DNA from: Diploptera punctata
Taxonomy: Eukaryota; Arthropoda; Insecta; Blattodea; Blaberidae
Direction of reading: 5' to 3'
Assembly: GCA_030220185.1 (NCBI GenBank)
Contig: JASPKZ010010273.1
Location: forward strand, 930,001-994,000
DNA: 64,000 nucleotides
A program made the translations under genes and the position numbers. Below the pieces are notes generated by a model, which had not been told where the DNA came from, searched no databases, and saw only the letters and a program-made list of their open reading frames with translations. The stretch's first letter is position 1; each line of letters opens with the position of its first letter. Below are positions 33,282 through 44,449 of the stretch, one piece after another.

Positions 33282-33600
33282 CAGCTTCATGGCCTAGTGG
33301 TCAGCGTTTCTGACTACTGTTCGTGAGGTCCCGGGTTCGAATCCCGGTCAGACCGTAGAAATGTTTCCTTAAAGAGAATTAGTCCTCTGGTTTTCCCATG
33401 TTCTGGGATCTAGGTTAAGTTTAGGTAAGGACTCATCTGGCGCTTCATTATCATTCACACCCATCATATCATCGGGTTAACATAACTCAGCCTTCCAGGT
33501 GGCCCAAACTAAGAAATGGATTACAGTTCCGCCAATGCTAGGGAAGAAAACCAGAAATGTCATAAAAGACAACCTGGTGGCAATATATATATATATATAT
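33282..33600 (+). repeat. SINE family 2 with (AT)n tail
   Basis: The head CTAGTGGTCAGCGTTTCTGA, B box GGGTTCGAATCCC, the AGGTTAAGTTTAGG body and the GACAACCTGGTGG end are followed by (AT)9 at 33583-33600. A family-1 tail is inserted immediately after. Confidence 0.88.
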
Positions 33601-33697
33601 CCATCCATAGTAATTCTGTCCGAGGGCAGGTCTTTCACTGCAATCATAGCATTTTCATGCTATGCTTTGCAGCTTTACTAGGGAATTGTAGGTGTGT
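33601..33697 (-). repeat. SINE family 1, 3' tail only
   Basis: CCATCCATAGTAATTCTGTC, the AGCATTTTCATGCT stem and GGGAATTGTAGGTGTG are present, truncated after ~97 bp. It abuts the (AT)n tail of the family-2 SINE. Confidence 0.85.
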
Positions 33698-33754
33698 ACA
33701 AAAAGTATTACATATAATTTTATCTCATAACATATTATATTGAAAGGGTCGTCT

Positions 33755-34065
33755 TTCTGGGTTATATAGACTGTGTATCTGGAAATGACATTCTGGATAA
33801 CGCAAGTCAGTTTTTCCACTGCAATATTTCTGATTCATTTCGTAATGTTTTATTTTAGTTTCTCCAATGTGCGAGAATTTGTTGAATAAACCTTATCTTT
33901 CAGGTTACCCCACAAGTAAAAATCGCACGCCGTTAGGTCCGGGAAGCGAGGTGAAAAGAGAAGGTAGCACTTCAGCAGGAAATGTTTGAATACATTTATC
34001 ACGTATCCGTCGAGCAGACTCATGCTTAAAATAATTTTTACGCACGAAAATACGATGCGCAAGCG
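33755..34065 (-). pseudogene. Mariner-type transposase C-terminal fragment
   Basis: On the minus strand SPRFPDLTACDFYLWGNLKD, KVYSTNSRTLEKLK, then a stop and further matching residues (IRNIAVEKLTCVIQNVISRY) are readable. The third catalytic Asp (CDF) is kept, unlike the copy at 6431. The sequence upstream on the strand is unrecognisable, and no inverted repeats were found. It is probably an old fragment. Confidence 0.75.
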
Positions 34066-34209
34066 AAATCAGTCTCACCATCTAGATAACGTTAAGTTGA
34101 CCAACTGCATCCACGTACCTTGAAGGCCAAACCGTATGCGCGCGCCACCCGCTGAAACTAGTCGCGTAGCACATTTAAAAATCCCGCTCGAGCGGTTACA
34201 ACTTATAAT

Positions 34210-34500
34210 CTATCTATAATGTTCTGCCCGAGGGCAGTTCTTTTACTGCAATCATAGCATTTTCATGCTATGCTTTGCAGTTTTGCTAGGGAATTATAGG
34301 CGTGGTAGCTTCCCATTGCTTTCCACACTGGTGAATGATGATAATGATAAGGATGATGATGATGGCCGGATGATATTTGTCTAACAGGTGAGGAAAAATC
34401 TCTAAAAAGAACTCACCCAGGAGCCTGTCTCGATCGGGAATCGAACCTGGGCCCACTGCGTGACAAGGCAGCACGCTACCTCGAGGCCACAGCGGTGGAC
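34210..34500 (-). repeat. SINE family 1, full length, 12-bp target duplication
   Basis: It is flanked by ACAACTTATAAT at 34198-34209 and 34501-34512, an exact match. On the minus strand: tRNA head GTCCACCGCTGTGGCCTCGA, inverted B box region TCGAACCTGG, GAT linker, stem and GGGCAGAAC end. At 291 bp it is slightly shorter than the other complete copies because the GGGACCGTTTGGGCC part is deleted. The duplication defines the true ends of the family. Confidence 0.95.
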
Positions 34501-34843
34501 ACAACTTATAATGCCGGTATAAGTTTTCCTTAATTAATCGTTTAGATTGTTGGCTTTGAGAACATTTTAAGGTCGTGTTGTATGAAGTTCCCCATGAATG
34601 ATATGCACATACTTAGGAGAACACGTGTTAATGCCTGTCAGACGATCCAGTGACAACTAGTATTTTCCAGAGAATGCAAGATTCCGTCAGACGTAAGGCG
34701 AAAAGTTTCATTGTAGTGAATTGAGGTCTTATGGAGCACTTGCTACAAAAGTTGGATCAAAGACTTTGATTCCAGGGATCCGTGTTTAAGGCTTTTTCAT
34801 ACTACCTCATCTGTAAATATGAAACACTTCTCACAGGCGAACT

Positions 34844-35125
34844 GTCAACCATTGCATGCCGAAATCTACATTGAAATTTCTTCCAGAGAAGCGTTGTTAT
34901 GTACAAAGGCGTGTCAAAACGTATCTGCCGTTTTTAACTGCAAGACACTAAAATCCAGCGCCAAATATCTTATTTAAACTATAGAGACGTAATACAACAC
35001 ATTCTGGCTTCAGTTTCTGTGCCTTGCAGTTAAAAACGGCTGATACTTTTTTGACACGACCTTGGTATATCACAACGCTTCTCTGGGAGAAATTTCAACA
35101 TAGGTTTCGGCATGCAATGGTTGAC
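34844..35125. repeat. Foldback element, ~102-bp arms
   Basis: 34844-34944 (starting GTCAACCATTGCATGCCGAA) pairs with 35023-35125 with few mismatches around a 78-bp spacer. The arms include GCCGTTTTTAACTGCAAG and its inverse. No coding sequence and no flanking duplication were identified. Confidence 0.8.
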
Positions 35126-35912
35126 ATTTCCCTTGCTAGAACATTCTGTATAACAGAATTTTAAAATGTATTGTATTAATATGGTAAAAACTTAAAATAT
35201 AAAATTATGGAATATTATAAAAGTTGATGGTAAAAAATGCGGTAAGTTGGTTTGGTAAGATTTAAATACTTATGATTCCATTTTAAATCCACCACACTGA
35301 TTGTGTTCGGAATTAAACGATTTGGTCACAAGTTGTAGAATGTGGAAAAAAAATAGAGGATCCATCGTGCTTCAGATTCTATTAAACGATATATTATGTA
35401 TAGCTGCTGACATTCAGCTGTTTATAGACCTATATCAAAGAGATGATTTCACCTCTATGGGACACGTGGCCCCATACCCCTTTATGGCTATGAAATGCTC
35501 AAAGGGCCATATATGGGTTAGATTTAAATTTAATCTTATTCTATTCCTCAGCCCAAATTTAATATTTTTTCCCCCCCTTCAGAATCAGGCCATAGCTGTC
35601 TCCATTAGGGTAATATAATAGCCTACATACATGCCGTATATTCAATATTGCTACAACTCTGTAAGGAGTTTCATTTTCATAGTGAGGAACTATTTATATT
35701 CTTAAATATAAGTTACACAATTATTGTATAACGTTTATTTTTTATTGTCGAAAAACACCTGTTAAAAGATGTATAGCCTTCACCGTGATAACTAAAAAAT
35801 AAAGAAAAAATCATTCGCTTTACTAAGTTCATTTCAACATCTTTAAAAAAATAAATGAACCCTTTATCAAAACTTAATTTGGTTTTGCCAATCTATTTTT
35901 TCTCATCCATGA

Positions 35913-35961
<49 letters not shown>

Positions 35962-35974
35962 AAAGATATAAAAG
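35126..35974. other. AT-rich stretch with an (ATT)n tract
   Basis: (ATT)n at 35915-35959. The 105-residue plus-strand frame at 35301-35618 shows no domain I recognise. Confidence 0.5.
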
Positions 35975-36292
35975 GCATGTATAAAGGCAATACATATAAA
36001 ATGGGCTATTTTTGCCTCTTACGTCCTTTTCATTGGACTTACAACCCGGTGCCTGGGCGAATCGCTTATAGGTACCGTATGCACCAGTGAACCATTGCTT
36101 ATTAGACAGATACTCAATGATAGAACTTCTTTGATTTATGGTTATCAGCATGCAGGTCAATCGCCGAAGACGGCATAGATAAGACAAGGAAACATATTCA
36201 CGCCCAAGGTTATGATTTAAAACCTCCTACCTCACCGGAAATCGAACCCGGGCCGCAGAAGTAGGAGTTAGGAATTCTAACGACCACGTCAT
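35975..36292 (-). repeat. tRNA-derived SINE, family 6 (single copy here)
   Basis: On the minus strand a tRNA-like head TGACGTGGTCGTTAGAATTC with B box GGGTTCGATTTCC leads into ~240 bp of body containing GCAGGTCAATCGCCGAAG-type sequence on the plus strand. No second copy is present to fix its ends. Confidence 0.5.
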
Positions 36293-36352
36293 TCAAAAAA
36301 TTGAAATTAGTATTTCCTTTCCAGTATTTATCCTTCAAATCATAATTTAAAC

Positions 36353-38110
36353 ATGGATAACATCATAATATTATGCTTAATATGTGAAGAACCAGAGAAT
36401 CTGGAGAAGAAAGGAAACTATGATTTAATGTACCAGAAAGGTAAATGCTTGGGCTATGGAAAGAAGAACAGGAAAACTATGTGGCTGATTGAGGACGAAA
36501 ATAATGAAGAAATAGCAGACAAACAGGGAATTATGAATACGTGGGAGATATATGTAGAAGAGCTATGTGAGACAAGAAATCGTCCGGCTAACTTGGATAT
36601 AGAAAATGAAGAAGACGTATCAGAAGATGAAAAAGGATTTTCATTTCTGAAGAAAGAAGTTGAACTAGCAATTAAGAAAGTGAAAAGTGGGAAAACAACA
36701 GGGGTAGATGGAATCCCCATTGAATTGGTTAAATACTTGGGTGAAGGAAAGAAGGGAATTCTGCTTTTATGCAACAAGATATATAAGAAGGTGAATGGCC
36801 CGAAGAATTGACTGAGACAGTGTTAATACCAACCGAAGAAAAATAATGCGAAGAAATGTAAGGAGTTCAGGACTATCAGCTTGATATCACACTCTGCAAA
36901 TATTCTCCTGCGAATTCTGAATCGGCGTTTACGTTCTACGATGGAAAGCGAATTGGAAGAAGAACAGTTTGGCTTCAGGAAGGGAAAGGGTGCGAGAGAT
37001 GCAATTGGACTGATACGAACAATAGGAGAAAGATATATAGAAAAATATTAAATAAGTTTATGTAGTATTTTGTTGACCTGGAAAAGGTATTTGACAGAGT
37101 GAATTGGATTAAACTCATGAAGATCTTGAAAAAAATTGGCGTCAACTGGAAGGAGAGGAGCCTCATAAGTAATATGTATATGAAATAGCGGATAAAAGTG
37201 AAGATAGGAGAAGAAATGTCAGAGAGAAGAGAAATTGGAAGGGGGGTACAGCTGGATGTCCTCTATCACCTACTCTTTTACACATCTACCTGAAAGACCT
37301 AATGAGAACTGCCTCAGGAATACGAGAGGCGTAAACATGGGAGGAAGAAGAATTAAGTTCATACGATTTGATGATGATGATGACACTCAGGAGCATGCTG
37401 ATGGAGCTTAAATGACAAGTGCGAGGATTATGGAATGAAGATAAATATAAATAAGACGAAGGCAATGATTATAGGAAGGAAACCAAGATAAACATGAGGA
37501 TAAAAGATGAGACCATTGAGCAAGTGGAGATCTTCAAATGCTTGGGTTGTACTATCAGTAGTAACATGAACCGCGGTCAAGAAGTATAGCAGAGGATGAC
37601 AATGGCGAAAGAAACTTTTAACAAGAAGGGAAGCATTTTCTGCAGACCTTTGGAAAAAGAATTGCGGAAGAGGCTAGTGAAATGCTTTGTGTGGAGTGTA
37701 GCATTGTGTGGTGCAGAGACTTGGACATTTCGACGGAATGAGGAAAAGCGACTGGAAGCTTTTGAGATGTGGATATGGAGAAGGATAAAACGTATAAAAT
37801 GGACCGACAAAAAAAAAAACAAAGATGTGCTAGACAGAGCGGGTGAAGGAAGAACAATGCTTGAACTCATAAAGAAGAGGAAATTAAATTGGATTGGCCA
37901 CTGGCTAAGAAGAAACTGCTTGCTGACGGATGCCCTAGAAGGAATGGTCAACGGACAGAAAGAGGCAGAAAAATACATCAGATGATAGACAATATTAAAA
38001 TAAATGGTTTGTATGCGGATACAAAAACGAAAGCCGAGTTAAAGAAAGAGTGGAGAATTCTGAGTTTGCAGTGAAATACCTCTTGAGCAGAACACTATGC
38101 ATGAATACCA
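36353..38110 (+). pseudogene. LINE reverse-transcriptase pseudogene
   Basis: This is the longest LINE remnant in the window. In order, over several frames: an upstream block ending AIKKVKSGKTTGVDGIPIEL; a frameshift near 36790; ANILLRILNRRLRS and EEEQFGFRKGKGARDAIGLI; FVDLEKVFDRVNW with the first catalytic Asp (about 37070); CPLSPTLLHIYLKDLM (about 37260); a damaged active site reading DDDD in place of ADD (about 37370); MKININKTKAMII; then VALCGAETWTFRRNEEKRLE and RKLNWIGHWLRRNCLLTDAL near the 3' end. At least six frameshifts or stops are present. The endonuclease domain is absent. The family is an insect LINE, different from the one at 13265. Confidence 0.9.
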
Positions 38111-38385
38111 CAACACCCCATTTAATTGTAGCCCACTATCCCGCTTCCCGTAACTGGAATTCCGTACCACAAAAAAAAAAATCAGGAGCTGCCGGACGGT
38201 AGAATAATTTAAAAGAAATGCTTTATCTTTGATTTAATATTGTATTGACTCTGATCTATTTGAGTATGTGTTAATTGGCCCAAAGAAAAGATGGAAAGAA
38301 CAGCAATTTGGAGCCGGAACAGGCTAGCAAAAAGCCTAAACCGTGACGGAGAAGAAGACTAATTGACAGTTCTTATATAATTAAA

Positions 38386-38722
38386 GCCCACCGGTGTGGT
38401 CTGCCCACCGCTGTGGTCTCGAGGTAGCGTGCTGCCTTGTCACGCAGCGGGCCCGGGTTTGATCCCCGGTCGGGGCAGTTTTTCTGGGTGAGATTTTTAT
38501 CGGGGTTTTTCCTCACTTGTAAGACAAATGTCAGGAAAACTTTAAGGCCCAAATGGTCCCCGAAATCATATGGCCATCATCATCATCATCTTCCTTCACC
38601 GGTGTGGAAAGCAACGGGAAGCTACCACACCTACACAATTCCCTAGTAAAACTGCAAGCATAGCATGAAAATGCTATGATTGCAGTGAAGGACCTGCCTT
38701 CGGGCAGAATTACTATGGATGG
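38386..38722 (+). repeat. SINE family 1, full length, 11-bp target duplication
   Basis: ATATAATTAAA flanks it at 38375-38385 and 38723-38733. The first ~17 bp of the tRNA head are duplicated (GCCCACCGGTGTGGTCT then GCCCACCGCTGTGGTCT), followed by the B box GGGTTTGATCCCC, the full body, the ATAGCATGAAAATGCTAT stem and a (GGAT)n tail. The head duplication suggests template jumping or initiation slippage. Confidence 0.95.
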
Positions 38723-38732
38723 ATATAATTAA

Positions 38733-38733
<1 letters not shown>

Positions 38734-38786
<53 letters not shown>

Positions 38787-38851
38787 GTAGTAGTAGTAGT
38801 AGTAGTAGTAGTAATAGTAGTAGTAGTAGTAGTAGTAGTAATAGTATTAGT
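38734..38851. repeat. (ATT)n followed by (TAG)n
   Basis: (ATT)n to about 38786, then (TAG)n with a few interruptions to 38851. Confidence 0.9.
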
Positions 38852-38965
38852 AGTATTAGGGCTATATCATTGTAATCTGTATTTTGTATATTTGTGTTTA
38901 TTGAGTGAAAAGAAGGCTTTATGACTTCAACTCTACAAACATAAATAAAACTATTTTTTTTCTAC

Positions 38966-39290
38966 TCCATGACATGACAGGCCTAGAAGGTCCTTGGCCT
39001 ACCAGCCGGCAGCTGGCCTCATATACATACACGTGTTCTTTACAGAGGTGGACGATCATACAGCCAGTATAGGGTGGTATGTGGTCAGCATTAAGATTCA
39101 CCAACCGTTATAGCTGGTTTCTCAACCTGAACCGCTATTTATTGTAGTTACCCAAATTCCTCAAATGCTGGGTGGGCACCGGTTCCATACTGGCTAAAAT
39201 TTCTTAAGAAAATGTCTTTCTTCATGGAGACTCGAACCAGCGCTAAGTCCGTAACTTTGTACAAGGCATGACGCTCGGCTACGGTGCGGA
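38966..39290 (-). repeat. SINE family 3, inverted
   Basis: On the minus strand the head TCCGCACCGTAGCCGAGCG, B box GGTTCGAGTCTCC, ATGAAGAAAGACATTTTC and GTTGAGAAACCAGC are readable, ending near CAGGCCTGTCATGTCATGGA. It directly abuts a very long (ATT)n tract. Confidence 0.85.
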
Positions 39291-39518
<228 letters not shown>

Positions 39519-40911
39519 AGTAAAGAGGGCTGTAGTGTTACAAATTTAAACTACTGTAGGCCTACAGGCTAGTCTTATACAAATTGCGTTAACATTGGGT
39601 AAAATAATTGATGAATGTACAAAATGAAGTCCTTAGGTTAAATGTTGTTATCTAAATAATTCAATAGTTTATAAACGATAACAAATCAAGTTGCAAGATG
39701 CAGAGTTCAAAGTTTTTAACAGCTTGTAATTGTTTTATACTTTGCCCTAACGATAACCTCCTGATCTTCCAGACGTTATATATAAAAATTCCAAAATATG
39801 CAATAGTTTGATTCGGATTAGAAGTTAATTTGTTACCGTTCTTGTGTTTTCTTCCGTAATATTCTAAGATCTACTTTCAAAGGGTGCAAACACTATTTTA
39901 TTTTCTCTCGTTTTAATATAAGGATGCCAGAGAGGACGTTTCCTAAACTTCCAATATAGTTAACGTAGAGGTTATTTTTTGTGCCAGTATAGAGGTATTT
40001 TTTGAGTACAAAAAGTTTTATGACTAACCCCACATAGAAGATCGATTAATGATTGACAATTGGTTAGGAAATATATCATCTTTAATATCTCATAGATATT
40101 CTCAATCATCAACATGGAAAAAATGATTAAAAAATACTATTTAACTCGTAGACCGATAATTTTGTCTCTTCCTGTTAATAAAATTGCCTCTTCCTGTTCG
40201 TAATGAGAGATATATCCGCAAATTAACTTATTTGACAAGGATGTACGATCAATATGGTACAGCAATAAATGCCAAAAGAAAACTTCAAAAATTACCAGAA
40301 AAAAAAAGGTTAGTTCTGTTGCTCTAAAAAAATATTAAATATTGTATAATGAATCTGCATTATTGTTAATAGTTATATATCATAAAATCATCTGTTATTG
40401 ATTTTTCCCAAGCCCAAATAGATTAACAGTAAAGATATGCTATTTATAACTATACAGCTGGCTTAGAAATTTCCCGAAAGTAAGATCGGAATACATAACC
40501 TCACATTTGTTAATATTAAACATTATAATTATTTTTAGCTTCTGGTGTTGTATTATTCGCTAAATAGTCACTCCAAATCCAACGCGAGGTTAGTTTTTCA
40601 TTAGACAAAATCACTCGCGACTTTGTCGATCGTAATATTTTCAGAAAAACACAACTTCTTGTTAGATTACTGTTGATTATTATTGTCTTCGCGATTGTAA
40701 TTAAATATAAGGCGGGGAAAACTAATTACTCTGTGATAGTGGTGAAAATGAGGTACATAAAGTACAATACTACTGGAGTGAATCAAATATAAACAGGGAT
40801 TTAATCTGGCGGTTCTTGGTAGTAATCAGAAAGTGCGCAACTATGATTGGGTGTTTATGGGGATGTCAATGGAATTTTTAAGAATCGTCGAAAATACATA
40901 TTATATTGCGA
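39519..40911. other. AT-rich stretch, nothing recognised
   Basis: AACGCGAGG...CACTCGCGACTTTGTCG near 40580-40625 is an unusually CpG-rich patch in otherwise AT-rich sequence. No gene or repeat family is supported. Confidence 0.4.
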
Positions 40912-41203
40912 CTAGTCTCATGAGCTAGTGGTCAGATATTCTGACTACAGTTCATGGGGTCCCGGGTTCGATTCCCTGTCAGACCACAGGCATTTTTTCT
41001 TAAGGGAATTAGTCCTGTGACCTCCCATGATCTAGATTTAAGTTAAGTTTAGGTTTACGGATTCTTCTGGCACTTCATTATCATTCATCGCTTATCGTAG
41101 CATCGCGTAATTCCGCCTTCCAAGGGCCCCAACTTAAGAAATGGGTTTCATTTCCGCCAATGCCAGAAGAGAATACCAGAAATATCACAAAGACATTGAT
41201 GGA
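40912..41203 (+). repeat. SINE family 2
   Basis: AGTCTCATGAGCTAGTGGTC head, B box GGGTTCGATTCCC, AAGTTAAGTTTAGGTTTACG body, and an end near AAAGACATTGATGGA. More diverged than the copy at 33282. Confidence 0.82.
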
Positions 41204-41234
41204 GGTATTGCTAAAAAAATATTATATTATGATT

Positions 41235-41393
41235 ATCTTGTAGAAGATTTCCGGGCTGTTGGCCGTGGTCTTGAGGCTTGTAGTTCCCCGACGTTTCGCC
41301 AGAGACTGCGTCCGGCATCCTCAAGACAAGACAACGTCGCGGAACTACAAGCCTCAAGACCACGGCCAACAGCCCGGAAATCTTCTACAAGAT
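41235..41393 (-). mobile_element. Perfect 53-bp foldback with hammerhead-like core, possibly Penelope-derived
   Basis: 41235-41287 is the exact reverse complement of 41341-41393; the 53-bp loop adds a 7-bp pairing (CGACGTT 41289-41295 with AACGTCG 41333-41339). Read on the minus strand, the loop holds TTGAGGA, then GCCGG...CTGGC (a 5-bp stem II) and GAAAC. That is the order CUGANGA - stem II - GAAA of a hammerhead ribozyme, with the first C of the core replaced by U. Penelope-like retroelements are known to carry hammerheads and GAAACGTCGGG-type sequence near their ends. Whether this one can cleave is unknown. Confidence 0.6.
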
Positions 41394-41491
41394 CATCATA
41401 ATAACTCCGGCCGTGAAAGCCTAAGTCAAAATATTATATTGCTTCTGAAGGCAACAATTACATCAATACAGAAATTCAGGCGCAAACGAGT

Positions 41492-41635
41492 TGATTTCCA
41501 TGGACTAGTGGTTACCATACTAGCCACTGGTAATTTCGCAGATTCAAACCCGGTCGGGGTCGAATGATTGTTCAAGGTGTAAAAATTGTCCCGTGTTGTA
41601 GATTTACGGGCACATAAAACACCATGTCTAAAAAA
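41492..41635 (+). repeat. tRNA-derived SINE, family 7 (short)
   Basis: Head CATGGACTAGTGGTTACCAT, B box GATTCAAACCCGG, then GTAGATTTACGGGCACATAA and an AACACCATGTC end. Single copy here; ends approximate. Confidence 0.5.
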
Positions 41636-41980
41636 ATATACAGGCCTATGATCAAAATTTCACGTTCAGATTTGAAATGCGACGCTAATGACCTGAATTC
41701 TTACATAAAAATACACACAAAGAGAACTAAATATTCTATGTCATTGTTAGTTTTTTCTCATCTTTCTATCATGTACATTTTATATTTCATTCGTTAAATC
41801 TAGATTAAATCAAAATATTTTGTAAATAATAATTATATCGTAGACATACCATGTAATATTTATGTTTATTGGTGATTTAGATGTAAGAATATATATTTTT
41901 TTATTTTTATAACCTGATTGAGTGGTAGACAAGACCTTAAGGTCTTAACTTTGCCAGGTAAAATAAAGCTATTATTATTA

Positions 41981-42032
<52 letters not shown>

Positions 42033-42033
42033 T
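41636..42033. other. AT-rich stretch ending in (ATT)n
   Basis: An (ATT)n tract with one GTT interruption occupies 41970-42031, immediately left of a hAT element. Otherwise nothing recognised. Confidence 0.6.
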
Positions 42034-42933
42034 AGATTCCGGATTATGTGCAACATAACAAGCTCGAAATATGCATGTAAATACTTAAAATATGCATAAA
42101 AATGCCAATATATGCAATACCAAATAATAAAAAAAGCATAATTATTACTTTATTAGATATTTTATTTCTAAATTAACATAATGATTAGTATTTTTTATCT
42201 ATTCATTAATGCTACAATTTATCACTGAAATGATAAATTAATTATCAATGCAGTATCAGGCAAAATTATTGTTCACAAATTAAAATATTCTTCATTTTGC
42301 TACTATTGTAAACAGAAACGATGAGGTACTGTTTAAAATTTCAGTGGTAAGGTTGTGTCTTCGATCCCTCGAAATATGTTTATAAACAGAAAAGAACCGT
42401 TCTACATCAATTGAAGTAAGTGGGGAGTATTTGAATTTGGGTGCTATTTTGACACTTATTATTTCTGGCAAAAGCTCGGTCGTCCCATTTATAAAATTAT
42501 TAATTTGACACAAAGGTTCAAAGCCTGCGTTATCGTTCAAAATGTTTTCAAACTTTTCTTCAAGTTTGCTCGGTAATACTTCGGCAATAAGTTCAATTGT
42601 CGGATTTTATCCATTAACTGAATAGATTCAATCAATGCCAAACCTTGAGTTTCAAGCTTTTTAATAATTGCAGGTATATGGGCTAATCACAGCTATGTTT
42701 TTTTTATACTGGAATCGTTAAATGCTTCCTTGCACTGACAAACTGCCAAAACCTCTGCACTATCGAAATCGTTTACTACATTTTTGATGGTCTCGAAATG
42801 TTCATTATAAAACAACACAGATTTTTATAATGTTGTAAATGTAGCGCAAAAAAAAAATATTACTGGTTTTTAGTTAAAATATGCAATACCTGGTGAAAAA
42901 GGTCTAAATATGCAAATGCATATAATCCGGTCT
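42034..42933 (-). mobile_element. hAT-type element, short inverted ends
   Basis: The left end AGATTCCGGATTATGTGCA is matched by the inverted right end AGACCGGATTATATGCA, and AATATGCA motifs are repeated several times just inside each end, a common hAT layout. It contains the C-terminal part of a hAT transposase (42292-42836). No exact 8-bp duplication was found. At ~900 bp it is internally deleted. Confidence 0.7.
42292..42836 (-). pseudogene. hAT transposase C-terminal fragment
   Basis: On the minus strand, after frameshifts, VLFYNEHFETIKNVVNDFDS, IIKKLETQGLALIESIQLMD and then the dimerisation region SPLTSIDVERFFSVYKHISR with DRRHNLTTEIL appear in order, ending at a stop at the left edge. 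The VERFFS...DRR block is the conserved hATC motif. The N-terminal zinc finger and catalytic Asp residues are absent. Confidence 0.82.
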
Positions 42934-43079
42934 CTAATTATGACGTAGTGTTACTATAGCAATAAGATAAATCAAAATATTTGAAAATTTATTTTCATGT
43001 CACTTGAGTAGTAAGAAACAAGATGCAGAAAGATTATCATCATTAGCAACAGCATCAGTTTTTAATTATTTTGCTGTAC

Positions 43080-43388
43080 CGTTAGACGCTCGTATCTCAC
43101 CGCTGGCGGTGGGGCCCCGAGATCGAATCTCGGTCACTCCATGTAGGTTTCGTGGTGGACGAAACGGAGCTTGGCCAGGTTTTTCTCGCGGTTTACCCCG
43201 TGTTCCCCATGCCACAATTTCATTCCACCATTTCTCCATACTCATCCATTTCATTGCCTTTCATTTCGTTCATCTGACCCTGTGATGGTGCGTCAGGCGT
43301 GGTCGTCCGGCACCCTTGTCATTCACAGTCCTCTATATGATGGGGGCTCATCTCATCTCATCCCTCGACCCGACCCTGAGTTGGACAC
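43080..43388 (+). repeat. tRNA-derived SINE, family 5
   Basis: Head GTTAGACGCTCGTATCTCAC with B box GAGATCGAATCTC, then TTCGTGGTGGACGAAACGG, a pyrimidine-rich stretch and TGATGGTGCGTCAGGCGTGG, ending near CCTGAGTTGGACAC. It is strikingly GC-richer than its surroundings. It may equally be a fragment of a longer retroelement. Confidence 0.5.
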
Positions 43389-43970
43389 AAATATTTATTT
43401 TTTATTTATTTCATAATTAATGTTTGGATACATTTTGTTTTTTTTATTCTCCATACTTCACTTAGCTTTTCTTTATATATATTTTATTTTTATTATTCAG
43501 GTTCCACAAAACATGAGCTGACATCATCGTCCTGTTTTGAAGTCATCTTTAATTTCCTTCAAAAGAGATACTACAACATGGCTGGTAACAAGAAATTTAG
43601 TGGAACATACTTTTATTTAATTATAATTCTTATTTTTAATGTATAAAACAGGTGCTGAGACAGAAACTACTATTAGTACTAAGATAGTTTAACAACAATG
43701 CAGTGACAAATAAATTTTAAGGTTCGTATATTGGCATCATTGGAAAAGTGTTTGCTGTTGACATAACCTATAATCAAATGATGTTCACAGTGCAATAAAA
43801 AGTTCAATTCTGTTACTGACTTCTCATATTGAAGTTTTTAGTGACAGTTCATAGACAGTTTAAATGACAGTGTCCTCAGCAGCAACCACAAGAGAGACTT
43901 ACAATAACAGCTTGGCACCAAACAGTGGCGGAGCGTGGAATTTCGACAATGTTAGCCTCATTTTATTTAC
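43389..43970. other. AT-rich stretch, nothing recognised
   Basis: No feature supported. Confidence 0.5.
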
Positions 43971-44288
43971 AGAAACCGTAGCCGAGTGGTGAAGGCAAGA
44001 AGCCGTGGCGCAGAGCTACGGGACTTGCGCTAGTTCGGGTCCCCATGTGGAAGACATTTTCTCATGGAATTTCGGCCAGTATGGGACCGGTGCCCACCCA
44101 GCATCGTGAGACATTTGGGTAGCTACAATAAGTAGCGACTCCAGGTTGAGAAAACCAGCTATAACGGCTGGGGGACACGACATGTCACCCTTACACTGGC
44201 TAGATGATCGTCTACCTCTGTGATTAATGCATGTGGAGGTGAGGCCGGCTGGTAGGCCTTGGGCTTTCTAGGCCTGTCGCGCTTGGAG
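43971..44288 (+). repeat. SINE family 3
   Basis: Head AAACCGTAGCCGAGTGGTGA, B box GTTCGGGTCCCC, TCATGGAATTTCGGCCAG, CCAGGTTGAGAAAACCAGC and GGCCTGTCGCGCTTGGA end. It fits the copy at 22336 well. Confidence 0.88.
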
Positions 44289-44449
44289 TAATATGGATAT
44301 AATATTGTATTTATTATATTATTTATAGTAAGTAAATGAACTTCTAAAAAGAACGACATGCAGTATTAGGAGTATAGGGCTTAGGAATTCGAAGCGGGTA
44401 ATTGGACATATTAATAGGCAATTAAATATATAAATGCATGATTTTAAAA

